DNA from: Candidatus Methanomethylicus sp.
Lineage (GTDB): Archaea > Thermoproteota > Methanomethylicia > Methanomethylicales > Methanomethylicaceae
Length of the DNA: 8,066 nt
Assembly: GCA_028683025.1 (NCBI GenBank)
Contig: JAJRAB010000033.1
Location: 1-8,066 of the forward strand
Direction of reading: 5' to 3'
Positions 1-6,663 of this stretch are shown one piece after another; within the stretch, counting starts at the first letter, position 1; every line of letters begins with the position of its first letter. Under the pieces are notes generated by a model, which was given only the letters and a program-made list of their open reading frames with translations, did no database searches and had not been told where the DNA came from. Position numbers and translations under genes: made by a program.

Positions 1-1215
1 AAAGAAACGGTAGAGCTTAAACCTGGGGAGATTACGCTCAGTCTTTCTGGGTTCAGTAATGAGAATACCCACCTCGTTTTTAGCAAAAGGCTCCACGCGG
101 GATCATATGCATCTCCAAAGGGTTGTGGCGTGTTTGGAAGGATAGTATATGGAAGGCATCTTCTCAACCTCTTAAAAATTGGGGATCGAATTGAGAAAAT
201 TGATCCGGTTATTGAAACTAAGGTGGCAGCCGATGCAGTTGTGAAAGCAACGCCAGATTATGTTGTCCAGGAGCCAGTTCAAATATTCACGCACCTTAAA
301 ATTGATCTGGAACCTAATTCCCCACTTGCTGGCGAACATGCCTACAACGTCTTTGAGCCAAAATATATCACAGTCTCTAGACGGACAAGCCGTTTTGTTG
401 CCTGTGATGATTATCGAGTCACTTCGCTTACAAGTGAAAAGATTGATCTGAGGAAAAGGGGAACGGTTACGGTCAGGACAGAAGGAAATGATTCTGGTTC
501 ATTATATGTTTACCTTCTGGATGTGCCAATAGGTTCTAGTCATACCAAAGTAGGCCACATTTCCTCTGGGCTAGACTTGGCGGATGTGGCGGGAGTTGGC
601 GACAAGATTGCAGTCGTAGTTGAACCGAAGAGACTAGACATACTGGGGAAAACTCATGATGAGGCTAGGGAACTTTTGGAGAAGCACGGAATCAAAATGA
701 AAAGGAGCGGAGATTCCTCTGATACGGCACTCATTGCCCAACATAATCCTCAGAACACACTTGACATATACAAAAAAGGAGAAGTGGACTGCTTCGGAAT
801 CAGCCAGTCTCAACTGGTTATGGTTCGTTTCTTCTATGATAGCGCACCCAATAGCATCAGGTATTTCAAGCGGGTTACGGGCCTTGAGCTACGACGCTTT
901 GGACTGCTTAAAGTCTATTTTTCAACTTCTAAAATGGATATGATCCTATTCAAGGGTGATGAGGCTCTGGCAAAGGGCTTGTTACCTGAAAATACTCCGA
1001 CAGGAAGTGTCAACACAGGGGTAATTGGAGTTACGAATGCTGTTAAAAAATTCACAGGTATGATTGGAGTTCGCTTTACGACTAGTGATAGGTTTGGCCC
1101 AACTGCTGAAAGTTTTGAGGGCACTAACATAATCGGTGAGGTCATCGAGAATCTGGAGATGCTGAAGGGACTCAAGGATGGGAAAGAGGCATATGTCGTG
1201 GAGGGCCCGAAATGA
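1..1215 (+). CDS. mmp3: Methanogenesis marker protein 3 (Mmp3), 5'-partial
   Basis: The frame is open from the first base to the TGA at 1213-1215, giving 404 residues with the N-terminus outside the window. A GTG at 130 is internal: the upstream in-frame residues (THLVFSKRLHAGSY at about 18-31, then GCGVFGRIVYGRH) read as typical Mmp3 sequence. Other Mmp3-like parts are a middle section with LDILGKTHDEARELLEKHGI (a PASTA-like repeat shape) and a C-terminal cyclophilin-like section containing PTGSVNTGVIGVTNAVKKF and DRFGPTAESFEGTNIIGEV. Family members are about 500 residues, so roughly 100 are missing. Mmp3 is found in essentially all methanogens and has been reported with the ATP-dependent MCR activation complex; no catalytic activity is inferred here. 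It is cytosolic: there is no signal peptide or membrane segment in the visible part. Its stop overlaps the mmp6 start (ATGA), showing translational coupling. The identification rests on recalled family motifs and on the neighbours. Confidence 0.88.
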   Translation, partial: KETVELKPGEITLSLSGFSNENTHLVFSKRLHAGSYASPKGCGVFGRIVYGRHLLNLLKIGDRIEKIDPVIETKVAADAVVKATPDYVVQEPVQIFTHLKIDLEPNSPLAGEHAYNVFEPKYITVSRRTSRFVACDDYRVTSLTSEKIDLRKRGTVTVRTEGNDSGSLYVYLLDVPIGSSHTKVGHISSGLDLADVAGVGDKIAVVVEPKRLDILGKTHDEARELLEKHGIKMKRSGDSSDTALIAQHNPQNTLDIYKKGEVDCFGISQSQLVMVRFFYDSAPNSIRYFKRVTGLELRRFGLLKVYFSTSKMDMILFKGDEALAKGLLPENTPTGSVNTGVIGVTNAVKKFTGMIGVRFTTSDRFGPTAESFEGTNIIGEVIENLEMLKGLKDGKEAYVVEGPK

Positions 1216-1631
1216 TAAAGACTTATGTTGTTGTGCTCTCTCCTGACTCCAACCTAACTCCTTCCATTCTCGCAGAAAAGGCAATGGCAATGGGAGGGAT
1301 TGAGCTTAAGGAGACCTGTTATGGACTTCTGCTCGAGGGTGAGGAAGATGTAATGCAAAAGGCCCTTCCAGAACTTAGGGCAATGGATCCCAACAGGGTC
1401 TTTTTTAAGGTTAGGGGCTATCGAATCGGTGATGAGAGGATCTGCAGGGCAAAAAGGGGAGGGGGCCCCCGTCCAGGTTATCATATGCTTAGCACTGAAA
1501 GAGATGCACTAAAAAACATATCCAAAGCACTCGAATGCAAAGACTTCAAATTGAAACCAGATGAAGAAAAGAAGAAGATAAACCCTGAGGACCTGAAGAA
1601 GATTATCGAGACTGGGGGCAACGAGGATTAA
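1212..1631 (+). CDS. mmp6: Methanogenesis marker protein 6 (Mmp6)
   Basis: A protein of 139 residues that starts at ATG 1212 inside the mmp3 stop (ATGA overlap). The most recognisable stretch is GYRIGDERICRAKRGGGPRPGYHML (residues 69-93, with Cys78 and the GGGPRPG turn), the hallmark of the Mmp6 family. An earlier cysteine is Cys36. The N-terminal half (TYVVVLSPDSNLTP, then the GIELKETCYGLLLEGEED region) looks like a small alpha/beta domain. The last 25 or so residues are a lysine/glutamate-rich helical tail (DEEKKKINPEDLKKIIE). Length matches the family (about 130-140). Mmp6 is a genomic marker of methanogens that travels with mmp3, mmp5, mmp15, mmp17 and mmp7. Its biochemical role is not established; the context suggests assembly or activation of MCR. 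The stop codon (TAA, 1629-1631) overlaps the proposed ATT start of mmp17. Confidence 0.88.
   Translation: MIKTYVVVLSPDSNLTPSILAEKAMAMGGIELKETCYGLLLEGEEDVMQKALPELRAMDPNRVFFKVRGYRIGDERICRAKRGGGPRPGYHMLSTERDALKNISKALECKDFKLKPDEEKKKINPEDLKKIIETGGNED
1614..1626 (+). promoter_or_regulatory. Candidate ribosome binding site deciding the mmp17 start
   Basis: GGGGG at 1614-1618 and GAGG at 1623-1626 lie within the last codons of mmp6. GGGGG sits eight bases before the ATT at 1627, normal Shine-Dalgarno spacing, whereas the ATG at 1732 has no comparable purine run close upstream. GGGGG is a weaker match to the archaeal anti-Shine-Dalgarno than GGAGG, so coupling to termination of mmp6 probably contributes. 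Confidence 0.45.
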
Positions 1632-2184
1632 CATTTCCATTCAGAGCACGGATAAAGTAGGTGGAGACCAGTACAAGTACATTGTTGAAAGAAGCATTGA
1701 GGATCTTGGCCTGGGCGGTAGCATCGAAGAAATGAGAATTTACATTAAGCCAGAGGATCCAGTCTTCATAATAAGCCTCAGATATAGAGAGTATGTCGGC
1801 CGAAATACGATTGGCGAACTAGCCAGTGTGGAAGAGAGGGTAAGCGGCGTTAAGATTAGCCTTGACAGTGAAATTGATCTTGGAGACACGCTTAAGAGTC
1901 TTTGGGACATGTATGGCAGAGACAGAGTGGAGCAGGCTGGAAGAATGGATATCATGGTTACTGGAGTGGATCCAGAGGCACTCAAGAAAATCAAGATACG
2001 AGACAAGGCAATCGATGTTGGAGGAAAGATAAACGAACTGGCCACCAGAATTATTCCTGAAGGATTTAGAGTCAGAACGGTCATCAGAAGAAAAAACATG
2101 CTGACAATAATAGCAGCAGAGGATCCAATTCGAGATGAATGGAAGAAGGTTGCCGAAAAATTGGAGGCTGAGATCGCATGTTAA
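1627..2184 (+). CDS. mmp17: Methanogenesis marker protein 17 (Mmp17), non-canonical ATT start
   Basis: The first ATG in this frame is at 1732, but the 35 codons before it (1627-1731) encode INISIQSTDKVGGDQYKYIV then ERSIEDLGLGGSIEE, which runs straight into MRIYIKPEDPVFIISLRYRE. That upstream piece looks like the usual Mmp17 N-terminus (a beta strand, then the Y..ivE.. helix). No ATG, GTG or TTG lies between the in-frame stop at 1594 and 1732. The most likely start is ATT at 1627, sharing bases with the mmp6 TAA and preceded by GGGGG at 1614-1618; CTG at 1612 is the alternative. From 1627 the protein is 185 residues, about the family length. Mmp17 is reported as a component of the ATP-dependent MCR activation complex with Mmp3, Mmp7 and A2. 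It is soluble, with only one cysteine (the last residue), so any metal cluster would need ligands from partners. The family call is firm; the exact start codon is inferred. Confidence 0.83.
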   Translation: MNISIQSTDKVGGDQYKYIVERSIEDLGLGGSIEEMRIYIKPEDPVFIISLRYREYVGRNTIGELASVEERVSGVKISLDSEIDLGDTLKSLWDMYGRDRVEQAGRMDIMVTGVDPEALKKIKIRDKAIDVGGKINELATRIIPEGFRVRTVIRRKNMLTIIAAEDPIRDEWKKVAEKLEAEIAC

Positions 2185-3086
2185 AGTATCTTCTGTTCGA
2201 GGGCGGCCTCTATCGGCATGAAATGATAATCGAGTATCTTGAAGATGTTGGAGGTTTTGTGGTACAAAAGAATGTTGCGGGTTTAGATCTAATAATGAAT
2301 CTTGCAGTTCCGGAAGAAGAGTTGAGTGGGCTCCAACTGATTGTGCAGGAGTTGAAGGGAAAGCTCACCGTAGCCCCACTCATCGGTATAGAGGTGGCAG
2401 TGGTTGCACCAACGTTGTCAAGGCATCACCTTCCCCATCCCTCCTGCGATGTTGCTGAGAACTTAAGGAGACATGGCGCAAAGACTAACATTATTGGTTT
2501 GGCTAGAGGTGTAGGCCAGAAGATCGTCCATAGCTCGCCCAAAGAAAGGGAGCTGCTGGAGGAGCACGACATTGCAGTCTTCACTCTGGGTAATTTTGAG
2601 CACTGCCTTAGCAATTTCAAACCACTGCTATTCAAGGAATTGGCCATTCCAGTAATCGTGACAGGCGGACCTTTTCTAGAGGGTATTCCGGGTGCCCAAG
2701 GATATGTCGGTGGAATCGGCAGGTATCCTGAGAGGGCAAGAACAGGCGATATGATAGACAAGCTGAGATCCGTTTCGGAACTAGCTGGCAAAGTAGTGGA
2801 CGAAAGGAGGAGGGAGCTGGATCTGGATCCCCTAGTGGTGGACCCAATTGTAGTCAAGGAGGAAGTTGAGAGGCAGATTCCAGAATCAAAAGAAGCACTG
2901 TCTCCAAATCCCGTGACACTAAAGATCGATGGCTTGAGAATAAAACTACCGTTTGACGATTATAGGGAAAGAGTAGCGGCGGTAGTGGTAGAAGGAAGGA
3001 AATTATCGGATGTAGCTACAATCAAGAAATCCCTAATGAGAAACTACATCCTTGTGAAGATGCTGCCGGAGTCAATGTTTCAGTAG
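2178..3086 (+). CDS. mmp7: Methanogenesis marker protein 7 (Mmp7)
   Basis: A protein of 302 residues, the normal length for Mmp7. The ATG at 2178 overlaps the end of mmp17 by seven bases and has GGAGG at 2163-2167 upstream. Recognisable stretches are MLKYLLFEGGLYRHEMIIEY at the N-terminus, SRHHLPHPSCDVAENLRRHG (81-100, Cys90), FTLGNFEHC (136-144, Cys144) and the glycine-rich VTGGPFLEGIPGAQGYVGG (162-180). The family occurs across methanogens and is reported in the complex that reductively activates MCR together with Mmp3, Mmp17, component A2 and McrC. The conserved cysteines and the His-rich segment could contribute cluster ligands, but this cannot be decided from sequence. No signal peptide or transmembrane helix is visible. 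The stop (TAG 3084-3086) directly abuts the GTG of atwA. Confidence 0.88.
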   Translation: MLKYLLFEGGLYRHEMIIEYLEDVGGFVVQKNVAGLDLIMNLAVPEEELSGLQLIVQELKGKLTVAPLIGIEVAVVAPTLSRHHLPHPSCDVAENLRRHGAKTNIIGLARGVGQKIVHSSPKERELLEEHDIAVFTLGNFEHCLSNFKPLLFKELAIPVIVTGGPFLEGIPGAQGYVGGIGRYPERARTGDMIDKLRSVSELAGKVVDERRRELDLDPLVVDPIVVKEEVERQIPESKEALSPNPVTLKIDGLRIKLPFDDYRERVAAVVVEGRKLSDVATIKKSLMRNYILVKMLPESMFQ

Positions 3087-4772
3087 GTGTTTTTATTGCT
3101 AAAAGTAAATTCGATTAAGAAGACTTATCGTGATACAAATATTAATGCACTAGACGGCGTTTCATTTTCGGTTGAAGAGGGTGAAATAGTTGGCATTTTG
3201 GGCGAGAGCGGATCAGGCAAGAGCACACTCCTCCGAATCCTCAGAGGAATTGAGGAATTTGATGAGGGGACCATCTGCTTTGACGGCCTGGAGATTAAAC
3301 CAGATTCGCCTAAGGATGATTTCCTCAGTCTCCAGAAGAAGACTGCCATACAATTGCAGAGAACATTCGGCCTTTGGCCCGATTCCCCAGTGGAAAATGT
3401 GATTCGAGCTCTTGTTTACTGTGACAGGGGAGAAGAAGTCATACCTGATAATGAGGGCGAGTATAAGGAGTATCGGGCAAGAGCAGTAGAAATATTGAAA
3501 ATAGTGGGGTTAGAAAAAAGGGCGGATATGTGGACCCAGGTCCTTGCGGGCGGGGAGAAACAAAGGCTAATCGTTGCCCGCCAGATTGCTAGAAATCCAA
3601 AACTCCTCCTGCTTGATGAGCCAGGCACGATGACCTGTCCAGCCACAAGAATGGATCTGATTAATGCACTTAAGAAGGCAAACAAAGAGACCGGCATTAC
3701 CATAATTTTTGCATCACATAATCCCCAAACCCACAGGGATCTGACAAAAAGAACGCTGCTTCTAGAACGAGGTAAGATACAGGCTGATGGGAATACTGAT
3801 GATATACTTCAAAAATTCCTTTCCAAGATTGAAGCACCTCTCGATAAGAAGACAGTGAAGGGCAACACCGTTCTAAAGATGGAAAATGTGAGTAAAATTT
3901 ACAAGATGATTACCCTTGGAAAGGTCTTTGAGATGAGTGAGACGACCGTCCAATTTAGACGTGGGGAGATCGTAGGCATAGTGGGCCCATCAGGAGCAGG
4001 AAAAACCATTATATTGAGAATGTTAGCCGGTTTGGAACTGCCAGATAAGGGCGAGGTTGAGGTAATTTATGATAACGAATGGGTACGCCTCGGCAAGCTT
4101 GGCAGGAAAAGCCTTCGGGCAAGAACTCGCATTGGGATGCTGCACCAAGAATTTGACCTTCCCCATTGGGGAAAGGTTCTCGATTTATTCGCCGCCCAGA
4201 TAGGGATAAAGGATCCAAAGATGATTGAGGATGCCCTTGCAAGGGCAAAGGCAACTGGAATAAAAGAGGAAGTGGTTGATGCCCTCCACCGTGTGGCTGA
4301 ACTGCCAGAAGGAGAGATGGAAGCAAGGTTGAAAGATATCGGACTGAACAGAGAGACACTCCACGAACTCTTCAAGAGCAAAGATCCTGAGGAAGCAAAA
4401 GAGGTATCCATTGCTGCCCTAAGATCCATGGGGTTGAAACAGGGCATACTCGAAAGGCATGTTTACGAACTCTCAGGTGGTGAAAAGATTAGGGTTGCAC
4501 TTGCTCTTGCCATAATAGCAAACCCAAGGGTACTTATACTTGATGAGCCATTTGGAGATCTGGATCCCATAACTCTTAGGATTGTAGCCAATTCACTCAA
4601 AAGGATTAAAGAACTGCTAAGGCCGGCGATTATACTCGTGAGCCACCAATTGGATCTGGTAGAAGAGGTTTCTGACAGGTGTATCCTTGAGCGCAATGGC
4701 AGGATAATCATGGATGGAAACCCCTCAGAAGTTATAAAATGTTTTATGGAGGAGGAACAAGACGAACTGTGA
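3087..4772 (+). CDS. atwA: Methyl-coenzyme M reductase activation component A2, double ABC ATPase
   Basis: A protein of 561 residues with two ABC-type nucleotide-binding domains and no membrane segments, hence a soluble ATPase rather than a transporter. Domain 1: Walker A GESGSGKST (39-47), signature LAGGEKQR (153-160), Walker B LLLLDEP (173-179), switch His211. Domain 2: Walker A GPSGAGKT (300-307), signature LSGGEKIR (462-469), Walker B VLILDEP (482-488), switch His520. Domain 2 carries an insertion of about 100 residues between Walker A and the signature (about 360-455, helical and rich in E, K and A), characteristic of A2. A2 supplies the ATP hydrolysis for reduction of F430 nickel in MCR to Ni(I). 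Domain 1 has Ala in place of the signature Ser and TMTCP where a canonical D-loop (SALD) would follow Walker B, so the two sites may differ in activity. The start is GTG 3087 abutting mmp7; TTG 3096, behind GGTG at 3086-3089, is a plausible alternative. The next gene starts inside its 3' end. Confidence 0.93.
   Translation: MFLLLKVNSIKKTYRDTNINALDGVSFSVEEGEIVGILGESGSGKSTLLRILRGIEEFDEGTICFDGLEIKPDSPKDDFLSLQKKTAIQLQRTFGLWPDSPVENVIRALVYCDRGEEVIPDNEGEYKEYRARAVEILKIVGLEKRADMWTQVLAGGEKQRLIVARQIARNPKLLLLDEPGTMTCPATRMDLINALKKANKETGITIIFASHNPQTHRDLTKRTLLLERGKIQADGNTDDILQKFLSKIEAPLDKKTVKGNTVLKMENVSKIYKMITLGKVFEMSETTVQFRRGEIVGIVGPSGAGKTIILRMLAGLELPDKGEVEVIYDNEWVRLGKLGRKSLRARTRIGMLHQEFDLPHWGKVLDLFAAQIGIKDPKMIEDALARAKATGIKEEVVDALHRVAELPEGEMEARLKDIGLNRETLHELFKSKDPEEAKEVSIAALRSMGLKQGILERHVYELSGGEKIRVALALAIIANPRVLILDEPFGDLDPITLRIVANSLKRIKELLRPAIILVSHQLDLVEEVSDRCILERNGRIIMDGNPSEVIKCFMEEEQDEL
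4748..4755 (+). promoter_or_regulatory. Strong Shine-Dalgarno sequence for the ASKHA gene
   Basis: GGAGGAGG lies inside the last codons of atwA. It is a near-perfect anti-Shine-Dalgarno match and the best in the window. Six bases after it comes ACG at 4762, in frame with the ferredoxin domain. No ATG, GTG or TTG exists in that frame until 4828, which is 72 bases away and far too distant to be served by this site. Confidence 0.7.
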
Positions 4773-6663
4773 GGTTAGGTTCCTCCCTGAGGGAAAAAGG
4801 TCAACAGTTGAGGAAAATACAACTCTGATGGCTACGGCACTCCAAGCTGGAGTGGATTTAGCTAACATATGCAGCGGCAAGGGTTACTGCGGAAAATGCC
4901 TTGTCGAAGTAGTTGAAGGTGTTAGCAACCTTTCTCCTCCCACTGAATTAGAACTGAAACGGATTCAACCAGAAAAAATATCGAAGGGTTTTCGCCTTGC
5001 CTGCCAATCAAAGGTCAGAGGAAATGTGATCTTGAAAGTCCCTGACCAAAGCAGAGTTGGAAGGCAAAAGCTAGTAATTATGGGCAAAGAGCCACCTGTG
5101 GTAGTAAAATCCAATATAAGAAAGATATTCCTTGAGCTCCAACCTCCGACCCTTCTAAAGCCGATTGCAGATGATGAAAACCTCCTTTCTGCTTTGGCGC
5201 TCAAAGGGGATGAAAATCTAAGACTCAATTATACAACAGTGAAAAAAATTCCTAGAGTTCTTAGAGAAAGCGGATGGAAGGTCACTATGACCCTGCTGGG
5301 AGAAAATGATGTGATTGATATTCAGCCGGGCGATACCAGTAAAAATTCATTTGGTGTTGCCGTAGATGTGGGTACAACCAAACTGGCTGTCTTCATAGCG
5401 GATCTTACGGATGGCGGGTTGGTTTTTGCTGATGGCGTAATGAACCCTCAAATAAAGTTCGGCGAGGATGTCATTTCGCGAATAAACTATTCTACGCATG
5501 GTGAATACCAGTTAAGGGAGCTTCAGAATACTATCATCGAAGGAATAAATGAGCTCATTGACAAGGGGTTATCAGAGACAGGCATAAACAGAGATGAGCT
5601 CTATGAGCTGGTTTGCGTAGGAAATACGGCCATGCATCACCTGTTCATGGGGATAGATTGTAAAAATCTTGGACTTTCGCCATATCCAGCCAGCATGGGT
5701 AAAGCATATGATTTGACAGCTCACGAAATGGGCTTGGGGATAAATCCATCAGGCAATGTCCACACCCTTCCAAATGTTGCGGGATTTGTAGGTGCTGATG
5801 CCATTGCCGATATACTTGCCTGCAGGCTCCATGAAAAAGAGAAGCTCTCCCTGCTAATGGATGTCGGAACTAATACTGAAGTAATGCTCGGTAATAAGGA
5901 AGGGATATGGTCTTGCTCAACGGCATCCGGTCCTGCTTTTGAAGGTGCCCACATCAGGCATGGCATGAGGGCTGCCAGTGGGGCAATTGAGAGGGTAAAG
6001 ATCGTTCATCCACTTGACATTGAATGCAAAATTATTGATGATGAAAAGGCAAGAGGAATATGTGGTTCCGGGATAATTGATGCAATAGCAGAAATGTTGA
6101 AAAATGGAATCATGGATACATCCGGCAGAATTCTTGAAGGTCCCCGTGTCAGGGAAGGTAACAATGGCCGTGAATTCATTCTGGTAACACGAGAAGAGAC
6201 CGCCTCTGGTCAGGAGGAAATTGTGGTCACCCAGGATGATATTAGAGAGATCCAAAAAGCAAAGGCTGCTATGTATGCAGGTTATATGACATTGATGAAA
6301 AAGAGCAATTCTACTCAGAAGAGCTTGTCAGAAATTATCATTGCAGGCGCTTTTGGCACTTACATTGATCCTGAGAGCGCCAGAATAATTGGCATGATAC
6401 CTGAGATGCCATTAGAACGGATATCATTCACAGGCAACACTGCAGGATCAGGTGCCAGAATATGTCTGAAGTCAATCGAGTGTAGAAAAGAGGCTCAGGC
6501 AATTGCATCAAAGATAAGATATGTGGAGCTTGCTGCCGAGCAGGTATTTCTTGAGGAGTACATTAATGCAATGTATATGCCGAACAGCAAGCTGGAAGAC
6601 TTTCCAGAGACAGTAAATATTATCAAAGCACCTAAAGTGGTGAAGAGATATGTCAAAAGATGA
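4762..6663 (+). CDS. [2Fe-2S] ferredoxin-ASKHA ATPase, RACo/RamA-like reductive activator
   Basis: With the proposed ACG start the protein has 633 residues. Residues about 1-85 form a plant-type [2Fe-2S] ferredoxin domain: NCEVRFLPEGK strand, then CSGKGYCGKC with Cys37, Cys43, Cys46 and the fourth ligand Cys81 in LACQ. A linker follows, then an ASKHA (actin/sugar kinase/Hsc70) ATPase domain of the DUF4445 family: phosphate-1 DVGTT (202-206), VCVGNTAMHHLF, phosphate-2 DVGTNTE (367-373), ASGPAFEGAHI, and adenosine motif AGAFGTYIDPESA (528-540). The end (RYVELAAEQVFLEEYINAMY) is typical of RACo-type proteins. The C-terminal cysteine-rich 2x[4Fe-4S] domain of Methanosarcina RamA is absent. Relatives couple ATP hydrolysis to reduction of Co(II) corrinoid proteins to Co(I). 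Directly after atwA, the protein could serve MCR activation, a corrinoid methyltransferase, or both; the target is unknown. ATG 4828 would delete the first strand of the ferredoxin fold. Confidence 0.85.
   Translation, partial: TNCEVRFLPEGKRSTVEENTTLMATALQAGVDLANICSGKGYCGKCLVEVVEGVSNLSPPTELELKRIQPEKISKGFRLACQSKVRGNVILKVPDQSRVGRQKLVIMGKEPPVVVKSNIRKIFLELQPPTLLKPIADDENLLSALALKGDENLRLNYTTVKKIPRVLRESGWKVTMTLLGENDVIDIQPGDTSKNSFGVAVDVGTTKLAVFIADLTDGGLVFADGVMNPQIKFGEDVISRINYSTHGEYQLRELQNTIIEGINELIDKGLSETGINRDELYELVCVGNTAMHHLFMGIDCKNLGLSPYPASMGKAYDLTAHEMGLGINPSGNVHTLPNVAGFVGADAIADILACRLHEKEKLSLLMDVGTNTEVMLGNKEGIWSCSTASGPAFEGAHIRHGMRAASGAIERVKIVHPLDIECKIIDDEKARGICGSGIIDAIAEMLKNGIMDTSGRILEGPRVREGNNGREFILVTREETASGQEEIVVTQDDIREIQKAKAAMYAGYMTLMKKSNSTQKSLSEIIIAGAFGTYIDPESARIIGMIPEMPLERISFTGNTAGSGARICLKSIECRKEAQAIASKIRYVELAAEQVFLEEYINAMYMPNSKLEDFPETVNIIKAPKVVKRYVKR

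Noticed and set aside
130..132. GTG as the start of mmp3.
   Set aside because: The frame is open back to base 1 and the upstream residues match Mmp3; the gene simply enters from outside the window.
2426..2857. Minus-strand open frame of 143 codons inside mmp7.
   Set aside because: Serine/proline-rich, low-complexity translation with no recognisable motif; it is the antisense image of a well-supported gene. The other antisense frames in the window look the same.
3087..4772. ABC transporter ATPase for uptake or export.
   Set aside because: Two fused ATPase domains with a long helical insert, no membrane partner gene, and neighbours mmp7/mmp17 all point to component A2.
4735..4828. A frameshift at the 5' end of the ASKHA gene.
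   Set aside because: The frame is intact from Cys 4768 through the whole ferredoxin domain and the ribosome binding site is correctly spaced for it; a missing canonical start explains the data without an indel.
5917..6255. Minus-strand open frame of 112 codons inside the ASKHA gene.
   Set aside because: No ribosome binding site or family motif; the plus strand here encodes the ASKHA ATPase core.
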